DNA of 64,000 nt from Mesorhizobium sp. B4-1-4 (GTDB taxonomy: Bacteria > Pseudomonadota > Alphaproteobacteria > Rhizobiales > Rhizobiaceae), in contig NZ_CP083950.1 in assembly GCF_006439395.2 (NCBI RefSeq), positions 620,001-684,000 of the forward strand, in the 5' to 3' direction. How positions within the stretch are numbered: the first letter of the stretch is position 1; every line of letters begins with the position of its first letter. The position numbers were made by a program, and so were the translations under genes. Shown piece after piece: positions 1 through 8,589 of this stretch. The notes beneath the pieces were generated by a model that saw only the letters and a program-made list of their open reading frames with translations, was not told where the DNA came from and made no database searches.

Positions 1-662
1 ATATCATGGGTGATGAAGATCATCGACATGGCGCTTTCGCGCTTCAGTTCGGCCAGCAGCGCCATGATCTGCGCCTGCACGGTGACGTCGAGCGCGGTCG
101 TCGGCTCATCCGCGATTAGCAGGCGTGGATTGCAGGCCAGCGCAATGGCGATCATCACCCTTTGCAGCATGCCGCCCGACAGCTGGTTGGGCGTGTATTT
201 CAACCGCCGCGCGGCATCGGGAATGCGCACGCGGTCGAGCGCATCCCTGGCTGCCGCCGTGGCTTGCCGACCGGTCAGGCCGCGATGCAGCCGGAACGAT
301 TCCTCGATCTGCGAACCGATCGTCAGCACCGGATTGAGCGAGGTCATCGGTTCCTGGAAGATCATGCCGATCTCGGCGCCGCGAATGCCGGTCAATTGCG
401 GCTCGGTCGCGCTCATCAGGTCGAATATGGTGCCGTTGGCCCGCTTCAGTTGCATCGAGCCGCCTGTGATGCGGCCGCCGCCGAAATCGATGAGCCGGTT
501 GATCGACAGCGCGGTGACGGATTTGCCGGAACCGCTTTCGCCGACAATGGCCAGTGTCTCGCCGTCGGCGAGGTCGAAACTGACGCCGCGCACCACCTCG
601 TTGGCCTGCGGATTGCGGCCGAAGCCGACGCGAAGGTCGCGGATAGACAGAAGCGGGGTCAT
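1..662 (-). CDS. Oligopeptide-type ABC transporter ATP-binding protein (partial, runs off left edge)
   Basis: This is the N-terminal ~220 residues of a DppD/OppD-type ATPase that would energise the peptide importer encoded upstream. Reading leftward from the ATG at 662, the translation begins MTPLLSIRDLRVGFG. A Walker A motif (GESGSGKS) appears near residue 40, a Q-loop (MIFQEPMTSLNP) near 100, the signature LSGGMLQR near 160 and Walker B (LLIADEPTTALD) near 185. The start overlaps the stop of the upstream permease (ATGA), so the two are translationally coupled. The C-terminus and any second ATPase (DppF type) lie outside the window. The frame has no stop within the window. Confidence 0.9.
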   Translation of the reverse strand, partial: MTPLLSIRDLRVGFGRNPQANEVVRGVSFDLADGETLAIVGESGSGKSVTALSINRLIDFGGGRITGGSMQLKRANGTIFDLMSATEPQLTGIRGAEIGMIFQEPMTSLNPVLTIGSQIEESFRLHRGLTGRQATAAARDALDRVRIPDAARRLKYTPNQLSGGMLQRVMIAIALACNPRLLIADEPTTALDVTVQAQIMALLAELKRESAMSMIFITHD

Positions 663-1501
663 GCCGGCGTCCTTCGCATCTTCGGGTCGAGTATATCGCG
701 CAAGGCATCACCAAGCAGGTTGAAGCCGAGGATGCTGATCATGATCGTCAGGCCCGGGAAGATCATCAGCCAGGGCGCGGTTTCCATCAGGTTGCGGCTG
801 TCGCTCAGCATCAGGCCGAGCGAGGCGGCCGGCGGCTGCGTGCCCAGACCCAGGAAGCTCAAGCCCGCCTCGGTGAGCAGCGCCCAGGCCAGCGCCAGCG
901 TCACTTGTACCGTCAAGGGCGCCACCAGATTGAGCAGCAGGTGGCGCGTGACGATATAGCTCGAACTGCTGCCGAAGGTGCGCGCGGCATCGACGAATTC
1001 GCGGGCCTTGAGCGACAAAGCAGGGCCGCGCACGACGCGCGTGAAGATCGGCGTGTAGACGATGCCGATGGCAACGACGCTGGTCCATGTGCCGGGCCCG
1101 GCAACGGTGACGATGAGCAGCGCCAGCAGGATCGCCGGGAAGGCGAGCAGCACATCCATGATCCGCATCAGCACCCCGTCCCAGCGACGGCCGAGCCAGG
1201 CAGCCGCCAGCCCAAGCACGGTTCCGGCAAGGGCCGCGAAGGCGACCGAGAAGAAGGCGACCGTGAAGGATTGTCCGATGCCAGCCATCAGGCGGCTGGC
1301 CACATCGCGCCCGAACAGGTCGGTGCCCATCCAGTAGGCGGCGCTGGGCGCGTGCAGCCGGTCGATGCGGTATTGCGTAATCGGATTGTGCGGCGTCAGC
1401 CCTAGCAGCCCGAGGATCGCGACCACGAGATAGGCGCCGACGATGATGCCGCCGATGCGGCCGCTGCCATGGGCGAAAATGGCGCGCAGGATACGCATCA
1501 T
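659..1501 (-). CDS. ABC transporter permease, DppC/OppC type
   Basis: A 280-residue inner-membrane permease of a dipeptide/oligopeptide ABC importer. The N-terminus carries one membrane segment followed by a periplasmic stretch (HNPITQYRIDRLHAPSAAYW) and the family hallmark GTDLFGRDVASRLMAG. Five further hydrophobic segments follow, with the coupling-loop region around ARTFGSSSSYIVTRHLL. Its start overlaps the stop of the DppB-type gene by four bases, and its stop overlaps the ATPase start. This fits a tight permease-permease-ATPase operon. The substrate is not readable from the sequence; the neighbouring murQ and kinase genes suggest muropeptides or cell-wall sugars. Confidence 0.92.
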   Translation of the reverse strand: MMRILRAIFAHGSGRIGGIIVGAYLVVAILGLLGLTPHNPITQYRIDRLHAPSAAYWMGTDLFGRDVASRLMAGIGQSFTVAFFSVAFAALAGTVLGLAAAWLGRRWDGVLMRIMDVLLAFPAILLALLIVTVAGPGTWTSVVAIGIVYTPIFTRVVRGPALSLKAREFVDAARTFGSSSSYIVTRHLLLNLVAPLTVQVTLALAWALLTEAGLSFLGLGTQPPAASLGLMLSDSRNLMETAPWLMIFPGLTIMISILGFNLLGDALRDILDPKMRRTPA

Positions 1502-2457
1502 TGTTCGCCCAGCCGGATGCGCGGATCGAGCGCGACATAGGCGAGGTCGACCAGGAGATTGACGATCATGAAGTTGAGGGCGATGAACAGCACGCTTCCC
1601 TGCACCAGCGCGTAGTCGCGCTGCAGGATGGCATCGAGCACCATGCGTCCGAGACCGGGCAGGGCATAGATCTGCTCGACGATCACGGCGCCGCCCAGGA
1701 GATAGCCGAACTCGATGCCGCTCAGCGTCACGACCGGGATCAGCGCGTTGGGGAGCGCATGCCGCCAGATGACGCTGCGCGCCGGTGCGCCCTTGCTGCG
1801 CGCGGTGCGCACATAATCGTCGCTCAACACGTCGAGCATCGCCGAGCGCGATATGCGCGTGACTGACGCGGCGAAAGCGAAGCCGAGCGTGATTGCCGGC
1901 AGGATCAGCTGGCTGAGATTGCGCAGCGGATCCTGCCGGAGCGGCGCGAATTCGCCCATTGCAGGTAACACGCCGAAGCCGGCCGACAGCGTGTAGATGA
2001 TCAAGAGGCCAAGCACGAAGCTCGGCGTCGACTGGCCGATCATGGCGACGATGCGCACCCCGAGATCGGAAGGCTTCTCATTGTGCGTGGCGGCGTAGAT
2101 CCCGGCCGGCAGGCCGACGGCCAGCGCGATGATCATCGACAGGAGGGCCAGCTCCAGCGTCAGCGGGAAACGCTCGAGGATGACGTCGAGGACCGGCCTG
2201 CCATAGGTGACGGAGATGCCGAAATTGCCGTGCAGGATCCCGCCGATCCAGCGCCAGTACTGGACGAACCAGGGCTGGTCGATGCCGAAATAGGCGGCAA
2301 GCGAGTCCCGCTGCGCCGGCGTCAGCAGGCCGGCTTCGGTACCCAGCATCGCCGTGATCGAATCGCCCGGTACCATTCGGATCGCGACGAAGACCAGGAT
2401 GGATACGCCAAGCAGGACGAGAGGAAACGCCGCCAGTCGTCGCATCAGATAGTTCAC
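1498..2457 (-). CDS. ABC transporter permease, DppB/OppB type
   Basis: A 319-residue permease forming the second membrane half of the importer. It starts MNYLMRRLAAFPLVLLGVSILVF, the usual first membrane helix of DppB proteins, followed by the RMVPGDS element. The C-terminal part holds the conserved coupling loop (RTARSKGAPARSVIWRHALPNALIPVV) and the final pore helices with GLGRMVLDAILQRDYALVQG. Length is normal for the family. About 150 bases with a mosaic palindrome separate it from the upstream binding-protein gene, a layout that often lowers permease expression relative to the binding protein. Confidence 0.92.
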   Translation of the reverse strand: MNYLMRRLAAFPLVLLGVSILVFVAIRMVPGDSITAMLGTEAGLLTPAQRDSLAAYFGIDQPWFVQYWRWIGGILHGNFGISVTYGRPVLDVILERFPLTLELALLSMIIALAVGLPAGIYAATHNEKPSDLGVRIVAMIGQSTPSFVLGLLIIYTLSAGFGVLPAMGEFAPLRQDPLRNLSQLILPAITLGFAFAASVTRISRSAMLDVLSDDYVRTARSKGAPARSVIWRHALPNALIPVVTLSGIEFGYLLGGAVIVEQIYALPGLGRMVLDAILQRDYALVQGSVLFIALNFMIVNLLVDLAYVALDPRIRLGEQ

Positions 2458-2474
2458 GCGAAGAAGTCCTCTCG

Positions 2475-2592
2475 TCTAGAGCATGATGCCGAAAAGTGTG
2501 AAGCGGTCTTCGGACGACATCATGCTCTATCTTTTGATCTAGAGGCGGATTCAGATTTCAGGTCGATTCGACCTGAAATCATCCGACTCTAG
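2475..2592. repeat. Rhizobial intergenic mosaic palindrome (RIME-like)
   Basis: The first half (about 2475-2528) begins TCTAGAGCATGATGCCG and is an inverted copy of the element at 7665-7717. The second half contains a perfect inverted repeat at 2554-2580 with 13-base arms (GATTTCAGGTCGA and its complement) around a single base. Such modular palindromes are characteristic of rhizobial intergenic DNA. It lies between the binding-protein stop and the dppB-like start, where the transcript would fold into strong hairpins. Confidence 0.8.
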
Positions 2593-2604
2593 GGCCTGCG
2601 GCGG

Positions 2605-4122
2605 CTACTGCTGGATGGTAACCTCGCTCAGGCTGAACAGCGTGCCCGTCGGCGTCGGCACGAAGCCTGCAATGTTCTTCTGCTGGGCCGTGTAGCTGTA
2701 GGATGTGTAGAGCCATATCCACGGCGACACTTCGGCGAGGTGCTTCTCGAACTCGGCGAAGATCGCCTTGCGTTTCGCCGGGTCGGTCTCGGCGCGGCCC
2801 TTCTGCATCAGGTTGTCGAGCGTGTCGTCGATGTAGTTCGCCACCTTCTGCAGATTGCCCGTCTTGGTCCAGTAGCGGTTGTACATTGTGTAGGGGTCGG
2901 CACGGCCGCCATTGAGCGCGATCGCCATGTCGAAATCGCCCTTCAGCCAGGCGTCGACATAGACATTGAGCTCCATCATCTTGATGTCCAGCTTGACGCC
3001 GATTTCGGCGAGCTGCGACTGGATGACCTGGGCTTCCGCCGCGGCCGTCGGCGGTTCGCCGGTGGCACCGATCACGGTCGCCGAAAATCCGTTGGCAAAG
3101 CCGGCCTCGGCCATCAGCTTCTTGGCCTTTTCGACGTCACGCTTGTAGCAGAACAACTGGCTCGGATCGGTCGCCAGCGCCGGGATGGTCAGCGGTCCGG
3201 TGACCTTGCCCTCGCCGAGCGAAGCGGTGTCCAGCACCTCCTGCCGGTCGATGGCGCAGGAGATCGCCTGGCGCACCTTGAGCTCGGTCATCGGCTTGCG
3301 CGACGGGTTGAGCTGTAGGACGTGATAGGCCAGCACCGGCACGCGGTTGAGCTGCAGGCTGGGTTCCTTTGGCACCAGCGTGGCGACGAGCGGGTCATTG
3401 AGCAGCGCGAAATCGACTTGCTTGGTGCGCATGGCGGCCAGGATCGCCGCCTCGTCGGGCAGCACGCTGATCTCGATACCGTCGACGCCGGTCGCGCCGC
3501 CCGCCCACTCCTTGTTGGCGCTCAAGACTTCCTTTGCGTTGGGGTCCCATTTGTCGAGCTTGAAGGGTCCCGAGCCGATCGCCTTGGTGCCAATCGAGCC
3601 GGCCTTGATTTCAGCCGCCGGAACGATGGCCGCGTTGACGTCGCTCATCGCCGTCAGGATCGGCACGTCTGGCTGCGACAAATGGAAGACGACGGTCGTC
3701 GGGTCAGGTGTATCGATGCTGGCGATCGACAGGAAATTCGCACGGGCGGCCGCACCCGTCTTCTCGTCGAGGATGCGCTCGAAGGAGGCCTTGACGTCGG
3801 CCGAGGTGACCGCTGTGCCGTCCTGGAATTTCGCCTTGGGGTCGAGTTTGAAGGTCAGTTCCTTGCCATCCTTAGAGAATTCCCAGGACGTGGCGATGGC
3901 GGGAACGATCTGTAGGCTGGCGTCGACCCGCACCAGCGGCTCATAGATCAGTTCCAGGAGCCGCAGCGACGAAAAGGCCGTCTGCTTGTGCGGGTCAAGC
4001 CCGGTGGCGTCCTGCGACCACGCCATATGCAGCGTCGCCGCCTGCGGCGAAACCGTCGCGATGCCGAGCATCGCCGCCACGGCGAAGCCCGACAGCAATG
4101 TTCTTGTGAAGTGCCTTACCAT
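2605..4122 (-). CDS. Periplasmic oligopeptide/muropeptide-type substrate-binding protein (SBP family 5)
   Basis: A 505-residue extracytoplasmic solute-binding protein of the DppA/OppA class. The start at 4122 is preferred because GGGAG lies eight bases upstream and the N-terminus is a clear Sec signal (MVRHFTRTLLSGFAVAAMLG, cleavage after SPQAA). The mature protein begins with family-typical sequence (LHMAWSQDATGLDPHKQT), and ELTFKLDPKAKFQDGTAVTSADV is the diagnostic SBP_bac_5 stretch near residue 90. It is first in the transport sub-operon after murQ. OppA-type proteins can bind peptides, murein peptides or opines. Binding of muropeptide here is inferred from the murQ-kinase context only. 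Confidence 0.9.
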   Translation of the reverse strand: MVRHFTRTLLSGFAVAAMLGIATVSPQAATLHMAWSQDATGLDPHKQTAFSSLRLLELIYEPLVRVDASLQIVPAIATSWEFSKDGKELTFKLDPKAKFQDGTAVTSADVKASFERILDEKTGAAARANFLSIASIDTPDPTTVVFHLSQPDVPILTAMSDVNAAIVPAAEIKAGSIGTKAIGSGPFKLDKWDPNAKEVLSANKEWAGGATGVDGIEISVLPDEAAILAAMRTKQVDFALLNDPLVATLVPKEPSLQLNRVPVLAYHVLQLNPSRKPMTELKVRQAISCAIDRQEVLDTASLGEGKVTGPLTIPALATDPSQLFCYKRDVEKAKKLMAEAGFANGFSATVIGATGEPPTAAAEAQVIQSQLAEIGVKLDIKMMELNVYVDAWLKGDFDMAIALNGGRADPYTMYNRYWTKTGNLQKVANYIDDTLDNLMQKGRAETDPAKRKAIFAEFEKHLAEVSPWIWLYTSYSYTAQQKNIAGFVPTPTGTLFSLSEVTIQQ

Positions 4123-4249
4123 TTTTTCGTCTCCCATTATGGTTTTGAACTCGATGCCTTGCAGTTTCCGCCGAGTGCTTCCAAGAGACACATGCTTTGG
4201 AGTATCGGCCCAGTCTATGCGGCTTCACGCCGTCTTGTCTCATGCGCCA

Positions 4250-5173
4250 TCATGCCGTCATGTCGGTGATTGCTTTTCGCAGGAATCCCCCAGCCTTGCC
4301 GAGCGCCGCCCGCGCCTCCTCGACGCCCATGCCGGTGATCGTCACCAGGATGGCCAGCTTGACGTCGTTTCCGGTCTGGTCGAGAGCGTGCCGTGCCTGA
4401 GGCGCAGTGCAGCCGGTCGTCTGCATGACCATCCTGATTGCCCTGGCCACCAGCTTCTTGTTGGAAGGGTTGAGGTCGACCATCAGGTTCTGGAAACTCT
4501 TGCCGATGCGGATCATCGAGGCGGTGGTCAGCATGTTGAGCACCAGCTTCTGCGCGGTCCCCGATTTCAGCCGTGTCGAGCCGGTAAGCACTTCAGGACC
4601 GACGACCGGCGAGATGGCGATGTCGGCGATCCCGGCAATGGTCGATGCCGGATTGCACGAAAGGGCGACCGTGGTAGCGCCCATCTGCTTGGCATAGTTC
4701 AGCCCGCCGATGACGTAGGGTGTGCGCCCGCTGACCGCGATGCCGACCACCACGTCGTCCGGTGCGAGCTCGATCTCCCGCAGCGCCTGTGCGCCCATCT
4801 TCGGATCGTCCTCGGCGCCTTCGATCGACCGCACCAGCGCGTCGGAACCACCGGCGATGAGGCCGACAACCATGCCTTCCGGCACGCGGAAGGTCGGCGG
4901 GCATTCCGAAGCATCGAGAACCCCGAGCCGCCCGCTGGTGCCGGCACCGATGTAGATCAGCCGCGCGCGCTTCTGGAAGGCAAGCACGATGCGGTCGACC
5001 GCGGCCGCGATTTCCGGCAGCACCTTTTCGACAGCCGACGGGACAACCCTGTCCTCGTCATTGATCTTGCGCAGGACGTCCAGGGTAGGCAGCAGGTCGA
5101 TGTCGACAGTCCTCGGGTTCCGGCCTTCGGAAACCAGCCGGTCCAGCTCGGACATCAACCCTTGTTCAGTCAT
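4250..5173 (-). CDS. murQ: N-acetylmuramic acid 6-phosphate etherase
   Basis: MurQ cleaves the D-lactyl ether of MurNAc-6-phosphate, giving GlcNAc-6-phosphate and lactate, in the cytoplasm. The 307-residue frame from ATG 5173 starts [20 protein letters not shown]. It shows the sugar-isomerase (SIS) core [21 protein letters not shown] and a second conserved acidic motif SIEGAEDDP; the glutamates in these two stretches match the catalytic pair known in E. coli MurQ. The C-terminal helical region ([16 protein letters not shown]) is also typical. Its leader holds an RpiR-like palindrome (5324-5338), so it probably has its own regulated promoter. It is followed at about 130 bases by the binding-protein gene. 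Confidence 0.95.
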   Translation of the reverse strand: MTEQGLMSELDRLVSEGRNPRTVDIDLLPTLDVLRKINDEDRVVPSAVEKVLPEIAAAVDRIVLAFQKRARLIYIGAGTSGRLGVLDASECPPTFRVPEGMVVGLIAGGSDALVRSIEGAEDDPKMGAQALREIELAPDDVVVGIAVSGRTPYVIGGLNYAKQMGATTVALSCNPASTIAGIADIAISPVVGPEVLTGSTRLKSGTAQKLVLNMLTTASMIRIGKSFQNLMVDLNPSNKKLVARAIRMVMQTTGCTAPQARHALDQTGNDVKLAILVTITGMGVEEARAALGKAGGFLRKAITDMTA

Positions 5174-5323
5174 CTCGGTGCTTTCAAATCGCCGCGCGGC
5201 CGGGCGTCGAATATGGATCTTCGGCCGGTGCCGGTGCACACGGATGAATCAATCCGCCTGTCGCCATTCAGTCTCTGTTGTTAACTTTTTAGAATTCGAT
5301 ATTCGCACCGTCAACAGATTTTT

Positions 5324-5338
5324 GGAATATTTTATTCC
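5324..5338. promoter_or_regulatory. Putative MurR/RpiR operator in the murQ leader
   Basis: GGAATATTTTATTCC has 6-base inverted arms (GGAATA/TATTCC) around TTT and lies about 150 bases upstream of murQ. It differs from the element at 7612-7626 at only one base. RpiR-family regulators bind palindromes of this kind. Assignment to the divergent regulator at 7724 is inference. Confidence 0.6.
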
Positions 5339-5352
5339 TCACCCTACTAAGC

Positions 5353-6231
5353 CTACCGTGTGCAGAGTGACCGCTTGGCAAGAATGATCGCGCCGGATAC
5401 GGCGTCGCCGTCAGCGGGCTTGAGGCGGCGCCGGACATCGGGAGAGAGCCAGGGTTCGAGCGGGCTGGCGAGGCCGCCCAGCAAGGTCACGCGCGGCGCG
5501 CCTTTCTCGAACAGCACCCGCACCAGCGTGTCGATCTGCTCGGCGGCCCCTTGCACGATGCGCCGTCCGACAGGATCGCCTTGGTCGGCGTGGCGCATCA
5601 CCATGGGCGCCAGCGCCGCGTAATCGGTGGCGCTGGCGCGGTCCATCCAGGCGACGGCTTCCATCGGGTCACCCTCGAAGCGCTGCATCACTTCCGCCAG
5701 CAGCGCCGTCCGCTCGTGCCGGCCGTCATGCGCGCGCAACGCCAGTTGCACGGCCTTCAGCCCAAGGTCGGCACCGCTGCCCTCGTCGGAGATCGGAAAT
5801 CCGTAGCCGCCGGCGCGCAGGTCGCGGCCTTCGACAAAGCCGAGGCCGATCGAACCGGTGCCGGCAATCACGATGGCGCCGTCGAGGCCGGAATGCGCGC
5901 CAAGGCAGGCGCCGACGCCGTCGCTGACGAAATCGATGCTGGCAAAGGGATGCGCGATCGCCCGCAACGCCTCCAGCGCACCCTTGCGGCCGATGCCGGC
6001 AAGGCCGATGCCGGCGCGGATCCGGGCGGTTTCGGCCGGGCCGAATCCTGTCTCCTCGATCGCCGCGCCGAACGCCTTTGCAACGGAGGCCCAGGCCGCG
6101 TCGATGCCGAGCCGCGTTGTCGCCGGGCCGGACAGACCCTGTCCCAGCACGATGCCCTCTCTATCCTCGATGCGGGCCCGGCAGCCGGTGCCGCCGCCGT
6201 CGACGCCGAGGAAATAAATCGCGCCGCTCAT
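5353..6231 (-). CDS. BadF/BcrA-type sugar kinase (GlcNAc or MurNAc kinase)
   Basis: A 292-residue ATPase of the ASKHA/BcrAD_BadFAG fold, starting [23 protein letters not shown] with the phosphate-1 loop GVDGGGTG at the N-terminus. The adenosine-side motif IVIAGTGSIGLGF and GGYGFPISDEGSGADLG are also visible; these are typical of N-acetylglucosamine kinases and of the clostridial MurNAc/GlcNAc kinase MurK. A kinase producing MurNAc-6-phosphate is what MurQ would need, since this importer is not a phosphotransferase system. Start 6231 overlaps the murA-like stop (ATGA). It is shorter than, and unlike, anhydro-MurNAc kinase AnmK. Which amino sugar it prefers is unresolved. Confidence 0.85.
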   Translation of the reverse strand: MSGAIYFLGVDGGGTGCRARIEDREGIVLGQGLSGPATTRLGIDAAWASVAKAFGAAIEETGFGPAETARIRAGIGLAGIGRKGALEALRAIAHPFASIDFVSDGVGACLGAHSGLDGAIVIAGTGSIGLGFVEGRDLRAGGYGFPISDEGSGADLGLKAVQLALRAHDGRHERTALLAEVMQRFEGDPMEAVAWMDRASATDYAALAPMVMRHADQGDPVGRRIVQGAAEQIDTLVRVLFEKGAPRVTLLGGLASPLEPWLSPDVRRRLKPADGDAVSGAIILAKRSLCTR

Positions 6232-7484
6232 GCGCCCAGCCGCTCTATGTCGGCGCCGCACAGACGCAGCTTGCGGTCCAGTTGTTCATAGCCGCGGTCG
6301 AGATGATAGACGCGGTTGATGGTTGTCTCGCCCTCGGCGATCAGCGCCGCCAGCACCAGCGACACCGAAGCGCGCAGGTCGGTGGCCATCACCTGCGCGC
6401 CGTGCAGTTTCGCGCCGCCGCGCACCAGCGCCGTCGTGCCCTGCAGCTTGATGTTGGCGCCGAGCCGCATCAGTTCAGGAACATGCATGAAGCGGTTCTC
6501 GAAGATGGTTTCGCGCAGCAGCGACGCGCCGTCCGCGCAACACATCAGCGCCATGAACTGCGCCTGCAGGTCGGTTGGAAAACCCGGATAAGGTTCCGTC
6601 GTGAGGTCGGCGGCCCTGAGCGGCCGCTCGCGCGACACGATGAGCCCGCGATCGCCGGGCCAGACGCTCACGCCCGTGGCCTCCAGCAATTGCACGACAG
6701 AGGCCATGTGCTCCAGCCGGGCATGGGTGAGTTCCAACTGCCCGCCGGTGATCGCCGCGGCGATGGCATAGGTGCCGGCCTCGATGCGGTCCGGGATAAT
6801 GTCATGCCTGGCGGCATGCCAGCCTTTGTCGCCCGCGATCAGGATGCGGTGCGTGCCGGCGCCTTCGATGCGCGCGCCCATGGCGTTGAGGCAGGCCGCG
6901 AGATCGGCCACCTCCGGTTCGCGCGCGGCGTTGAGGATCTCGGTTTCTCCCTTGGCGGTGGTCGCGGCCATCATGGCGGTTTCCGTTGCCCCGACCGATG
7001 GCGAGCTCAAGACGATGCGCGTGCCGGTCAGCCCGTTCGGTGTCGAGGCGACGATCAAGCCATTCTCGATGGCGATCCGGGCGCCGAGTGCCGCGAGCGC
7101 GGCGACATGCATATCGACCGGCCGCGCGCCGATCGCGCAGCCGCCCGGCAGCGAAACCCGGGCATGGCCGAAACGGGCAAGCAGCGGCGCCAGCACCAGC
7201 ACCGTCGCCCGCATCTTCCGCACCGTGTCGTAGGACGTCTCCTTGGAAACGGCGGCCCTGGTATCGATCGTCGCGGCATGCGGCGACCGCGTCACGTCGG
7301 CACCGTGAAGCCGCACCACGCCGAGCATGTTCTCGACGTCGGTCACTTCCGGCAGGTTGGTCAGTTCGAGCGGGTAGGGGCTGAGCAGGGCGGCCGCGAT
7401 CTGCGGCAAGGCGGCATTCTTGGCGCCGGAGATCGTTACCGCGCCTTGTAGTCTTTGTCCGCCGACGATCCGCAGTCTGTCCAT
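6228..7484 (-). CDS. murA: UDP-N-acetylglucosamine 1-carboxyvinyltransferase-like protein (MurA paralogue)
   Basis: A full-length (418 residue) EPSP-synthase-fold protein that would transfer enolpyruvate to UDP-GlcNAc, the first committed step of peptidoglycan synthesis. Lys22-Asn23 (SGAKNAALP) and the loop cysteine (Cys116 in [14 protein letters not shown], equivalent to E. coli Cys115, the fosfomycin target) are intact, and the C-terminus has [11 protein letters not shown]. Nothing suggests decay. It lies first in a leftward transcript with a sugar kinase and murQ, which is an unusual place for a biosynthetic murA. It may therefore be a second copy serving recycling rather than the essential one. 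The symbol reflects family membership. Confidence 0.88.
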   Translation of the reverse strand: MDRLRIVGGQRLQGAVTISGAKNAALPQIAAALLSPYPLELTNLPEVTDVENMLGVVRLHGADVTRSPHAATIDTRAAVSKETSYDTVRKMRATVLVLAPLLARFGHARVSLPGGCAIGARPVDMHVAALAALGARIAIENGLIVASTPNGLTGTRIVLSSPSVGATETAMMAATTAKGETEILNAAREPEVADLAACLNAMGARIEGAGTHRILIAGDKGWHAARHDIIPDRIEAGTYAIAAAITGGQLELTHARLEHMASVVQLLEATGVSVWPGDRGLIVSRERPLRAADLTTEPYPGFPTDLQAQFMALMCCADGASLLRETIFENRFMHVPELMRLGANIKLQGTTALVRGGAKLHGAQVMATDLRASVSLVLAALIAEGETTINRVYHLDRGYEQLDRKLRLCGADIERLGA

Positions 7485-7574
7485 GGCTGATACCTTGTGT
7501 AGCGTATCCGGGCGGCCGTCCGGCTCGCTTTCGGGAGCCCGTCTCGAATCCCGAGCTTTCGCCTGTCCAGTCGG

Positions 7575-7586
7575 AGAATTAATTCT
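7575..7586. promoter_or_regulatory. Short palindrome in the murA/regulator divergent promoter region
   Basis: AGAATTAATTCT is a perfect 12-base palindrome, 26 bases from the GGAATAATTTATTCC site in the same 239-base divergent intergenic region. It shares the GAAT/ATTC half-site and could be a second operator, but it is AT-rich and may be chance. Confidence 0.3.
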
Positions 7587-7611
7587 GCGTTCTTGGCTGT
7601 CAATCGGAATT

Positions 7612-7626
7612 GGAATAATTTATTCC
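7612..7626. promoter_or_regulatory. Putative MurR/RpiR operator between murA and its regulator
   Basis: GGAATAATTTATTCC has 7-base inverted arms (GGAATAA/TTATTCC) around a single T. It lies between the divergent murA-like gene (start 7484) and the RpiR-type gene (start 7724). It is nearly identical to the murQ-leader site at 5324-5338, which makes a shared regulator likely. Confidence 0.62.
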
Positions 7627-7664
7627 TCTGAAGTCGAGCACCGGAGCACCAGATCAAGGGGATG

Positions 7665-7717
7665 GAGCATGATGTCGTCCGAAAACCGCTTCACACTTTT
7701 CGGCATCATGCTCTAGA
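7665..7717. repeat. Rhizobial intergenic mosaic palindrome (RIME-like)
   Basis: It begins GAGCATGATGTCGTCCGA and ends TCGGCATCATGCTCTAGA, with near-complete inverted symmetry. It is a reversed copy of 2475-2528. It ends six bases before the regulator ATG at 7724, so the repeat end (CTCTAGA followed by GGG) forms the ribosome-binding region AGAGGG. Confidence 0.8.
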
Positions 7718-7723
7718 GGGTCC

Positions 7724-8584
7724 ATGTCCGTTCTGAAGAAAATCAATGCGAAGCTCGACGGCATGTCGCCTGGCGATCGTGAGATCGGCCAGTACATCGT
7801 CGACAATCCCGACCAGATGTTGCGGCTGTCGACGGCCGCCCTCGCGGCCGAGATCGGCCGCAGCCAGTCAAGTGTGGTCAAGTTCAGCCAGAAGCTCGGC
7901 TATGCCAGCTACCAGGAGCTCAAGCTCGCCGTCAGCGAGGCCAAGGCGCGGGACTGGCAGGTGCCGGCCGGCGTCATCCACGGTTCCATCGAGGTCGGCG
8001 ACGGTTTTCCGGTCATCCTGAAGAAGCTGATCGGCAGCAAGCTTCTGTCGATGCAGCAGACCATCGCCGCCAACAGCGAGCGCATCATCTCCCGGACGCT
8101 GGAACTGCTGGATGGCGCGCGTCGCATCCATCTGGTCGGCGTCGGCGCCTCCTCTCTGGTGGCACGCGATTTCTCCTACAAGCTGATGAAGCTCGGCCGC
8201 AATGTCGTGTATGACAGCGACAGCCACATCCAGATGGCCAATGTCTCGACCCTTGGCGAGGGCGACGTGCTGTTCGCGCTGTCCTATTCCGGCGCCAGCA
8301 TCGAAACTTTGCGCATCGCCGAGCTTGCCCGCAAGCGCGGCACGATGGTGATCGCCGTCACCGGCCTTCAGGACAATCCGCTGAGCCGCGTCGCCGACAT
8401 CCGCCTTTACACCATCGCCGATGAAGAGCGTGCGCGCTCCTCCTCCATCACCGCGCGCGACGCGCAGCTGACGCTGACGGACCTGCTGTTCATCCTGCTG
8501 GTGCAGAGGCAGCCGGACGCCAACGACTATGTCCACAACAGCGAAGCGGCGGTCTCGGTGCTGAAGGCCGAGCGATCGCCGTAA
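7724..8584 (+). CDS. MurR/RpiR family transcriptional regulator
   Basis: A 286-residue regulator with an N-terminal helix-turn-helix (residues ~1-77, LSTAALAAEIGRSQSSVVKFSQKLGY) and a C-terminal sugar-phosphate-binding SIS domain (about 125-250: RRIHLVGVGASSLVARDFSYKLMKLG, then FALSYSGASIETLRIAELARKRG). Proteins of this family sense phosphosugars; E. coli MurR senses MurNAc-6-phosphate and represses murQP. Divergent placement next to murA-kinase-murQ and matching palindromes at 7612 and 5324 support local control. The ligand is inferred from neighbours. The gene converges on the glutamine-synthetase-like gene with five bases between the stops. Confidence 0.9.
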   Translation: MSVLKKINAKLDGMSPGDREIGQYIVDNPDQMLRLSTAALAAEIGRSQSSVVKFSQKLGYASYQELKLAVSEAKARDWQVPAGVIHGSIEVGDGFPVILKKLIGSKLLSMQQTIAANSERIISRTLELLDGARRIHLVGVGASSLVARDFSYKLMKLGRNVVYDSDSHIQMANVSTLGEGDVLFALSYSGASIETLRIAELARKRGTMVIAVTGLQDNPLSRVADIRLYTIADEERARSSSITARDAQLTLTDLLFILLVQRQPDANDYVHNSEAAVSVLKAERSP

Positions 8585-8589
8585 GGCCC

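Noticed and set aside
3986..5284. 432-codon plus-strand frame opposite murQ and the binding-protein start
   Set aside because: It is antisense to murQ, whose SIS motifs are unmistakable. The plus-strand translation is Asp/His/Arg-rich shadow sequence.
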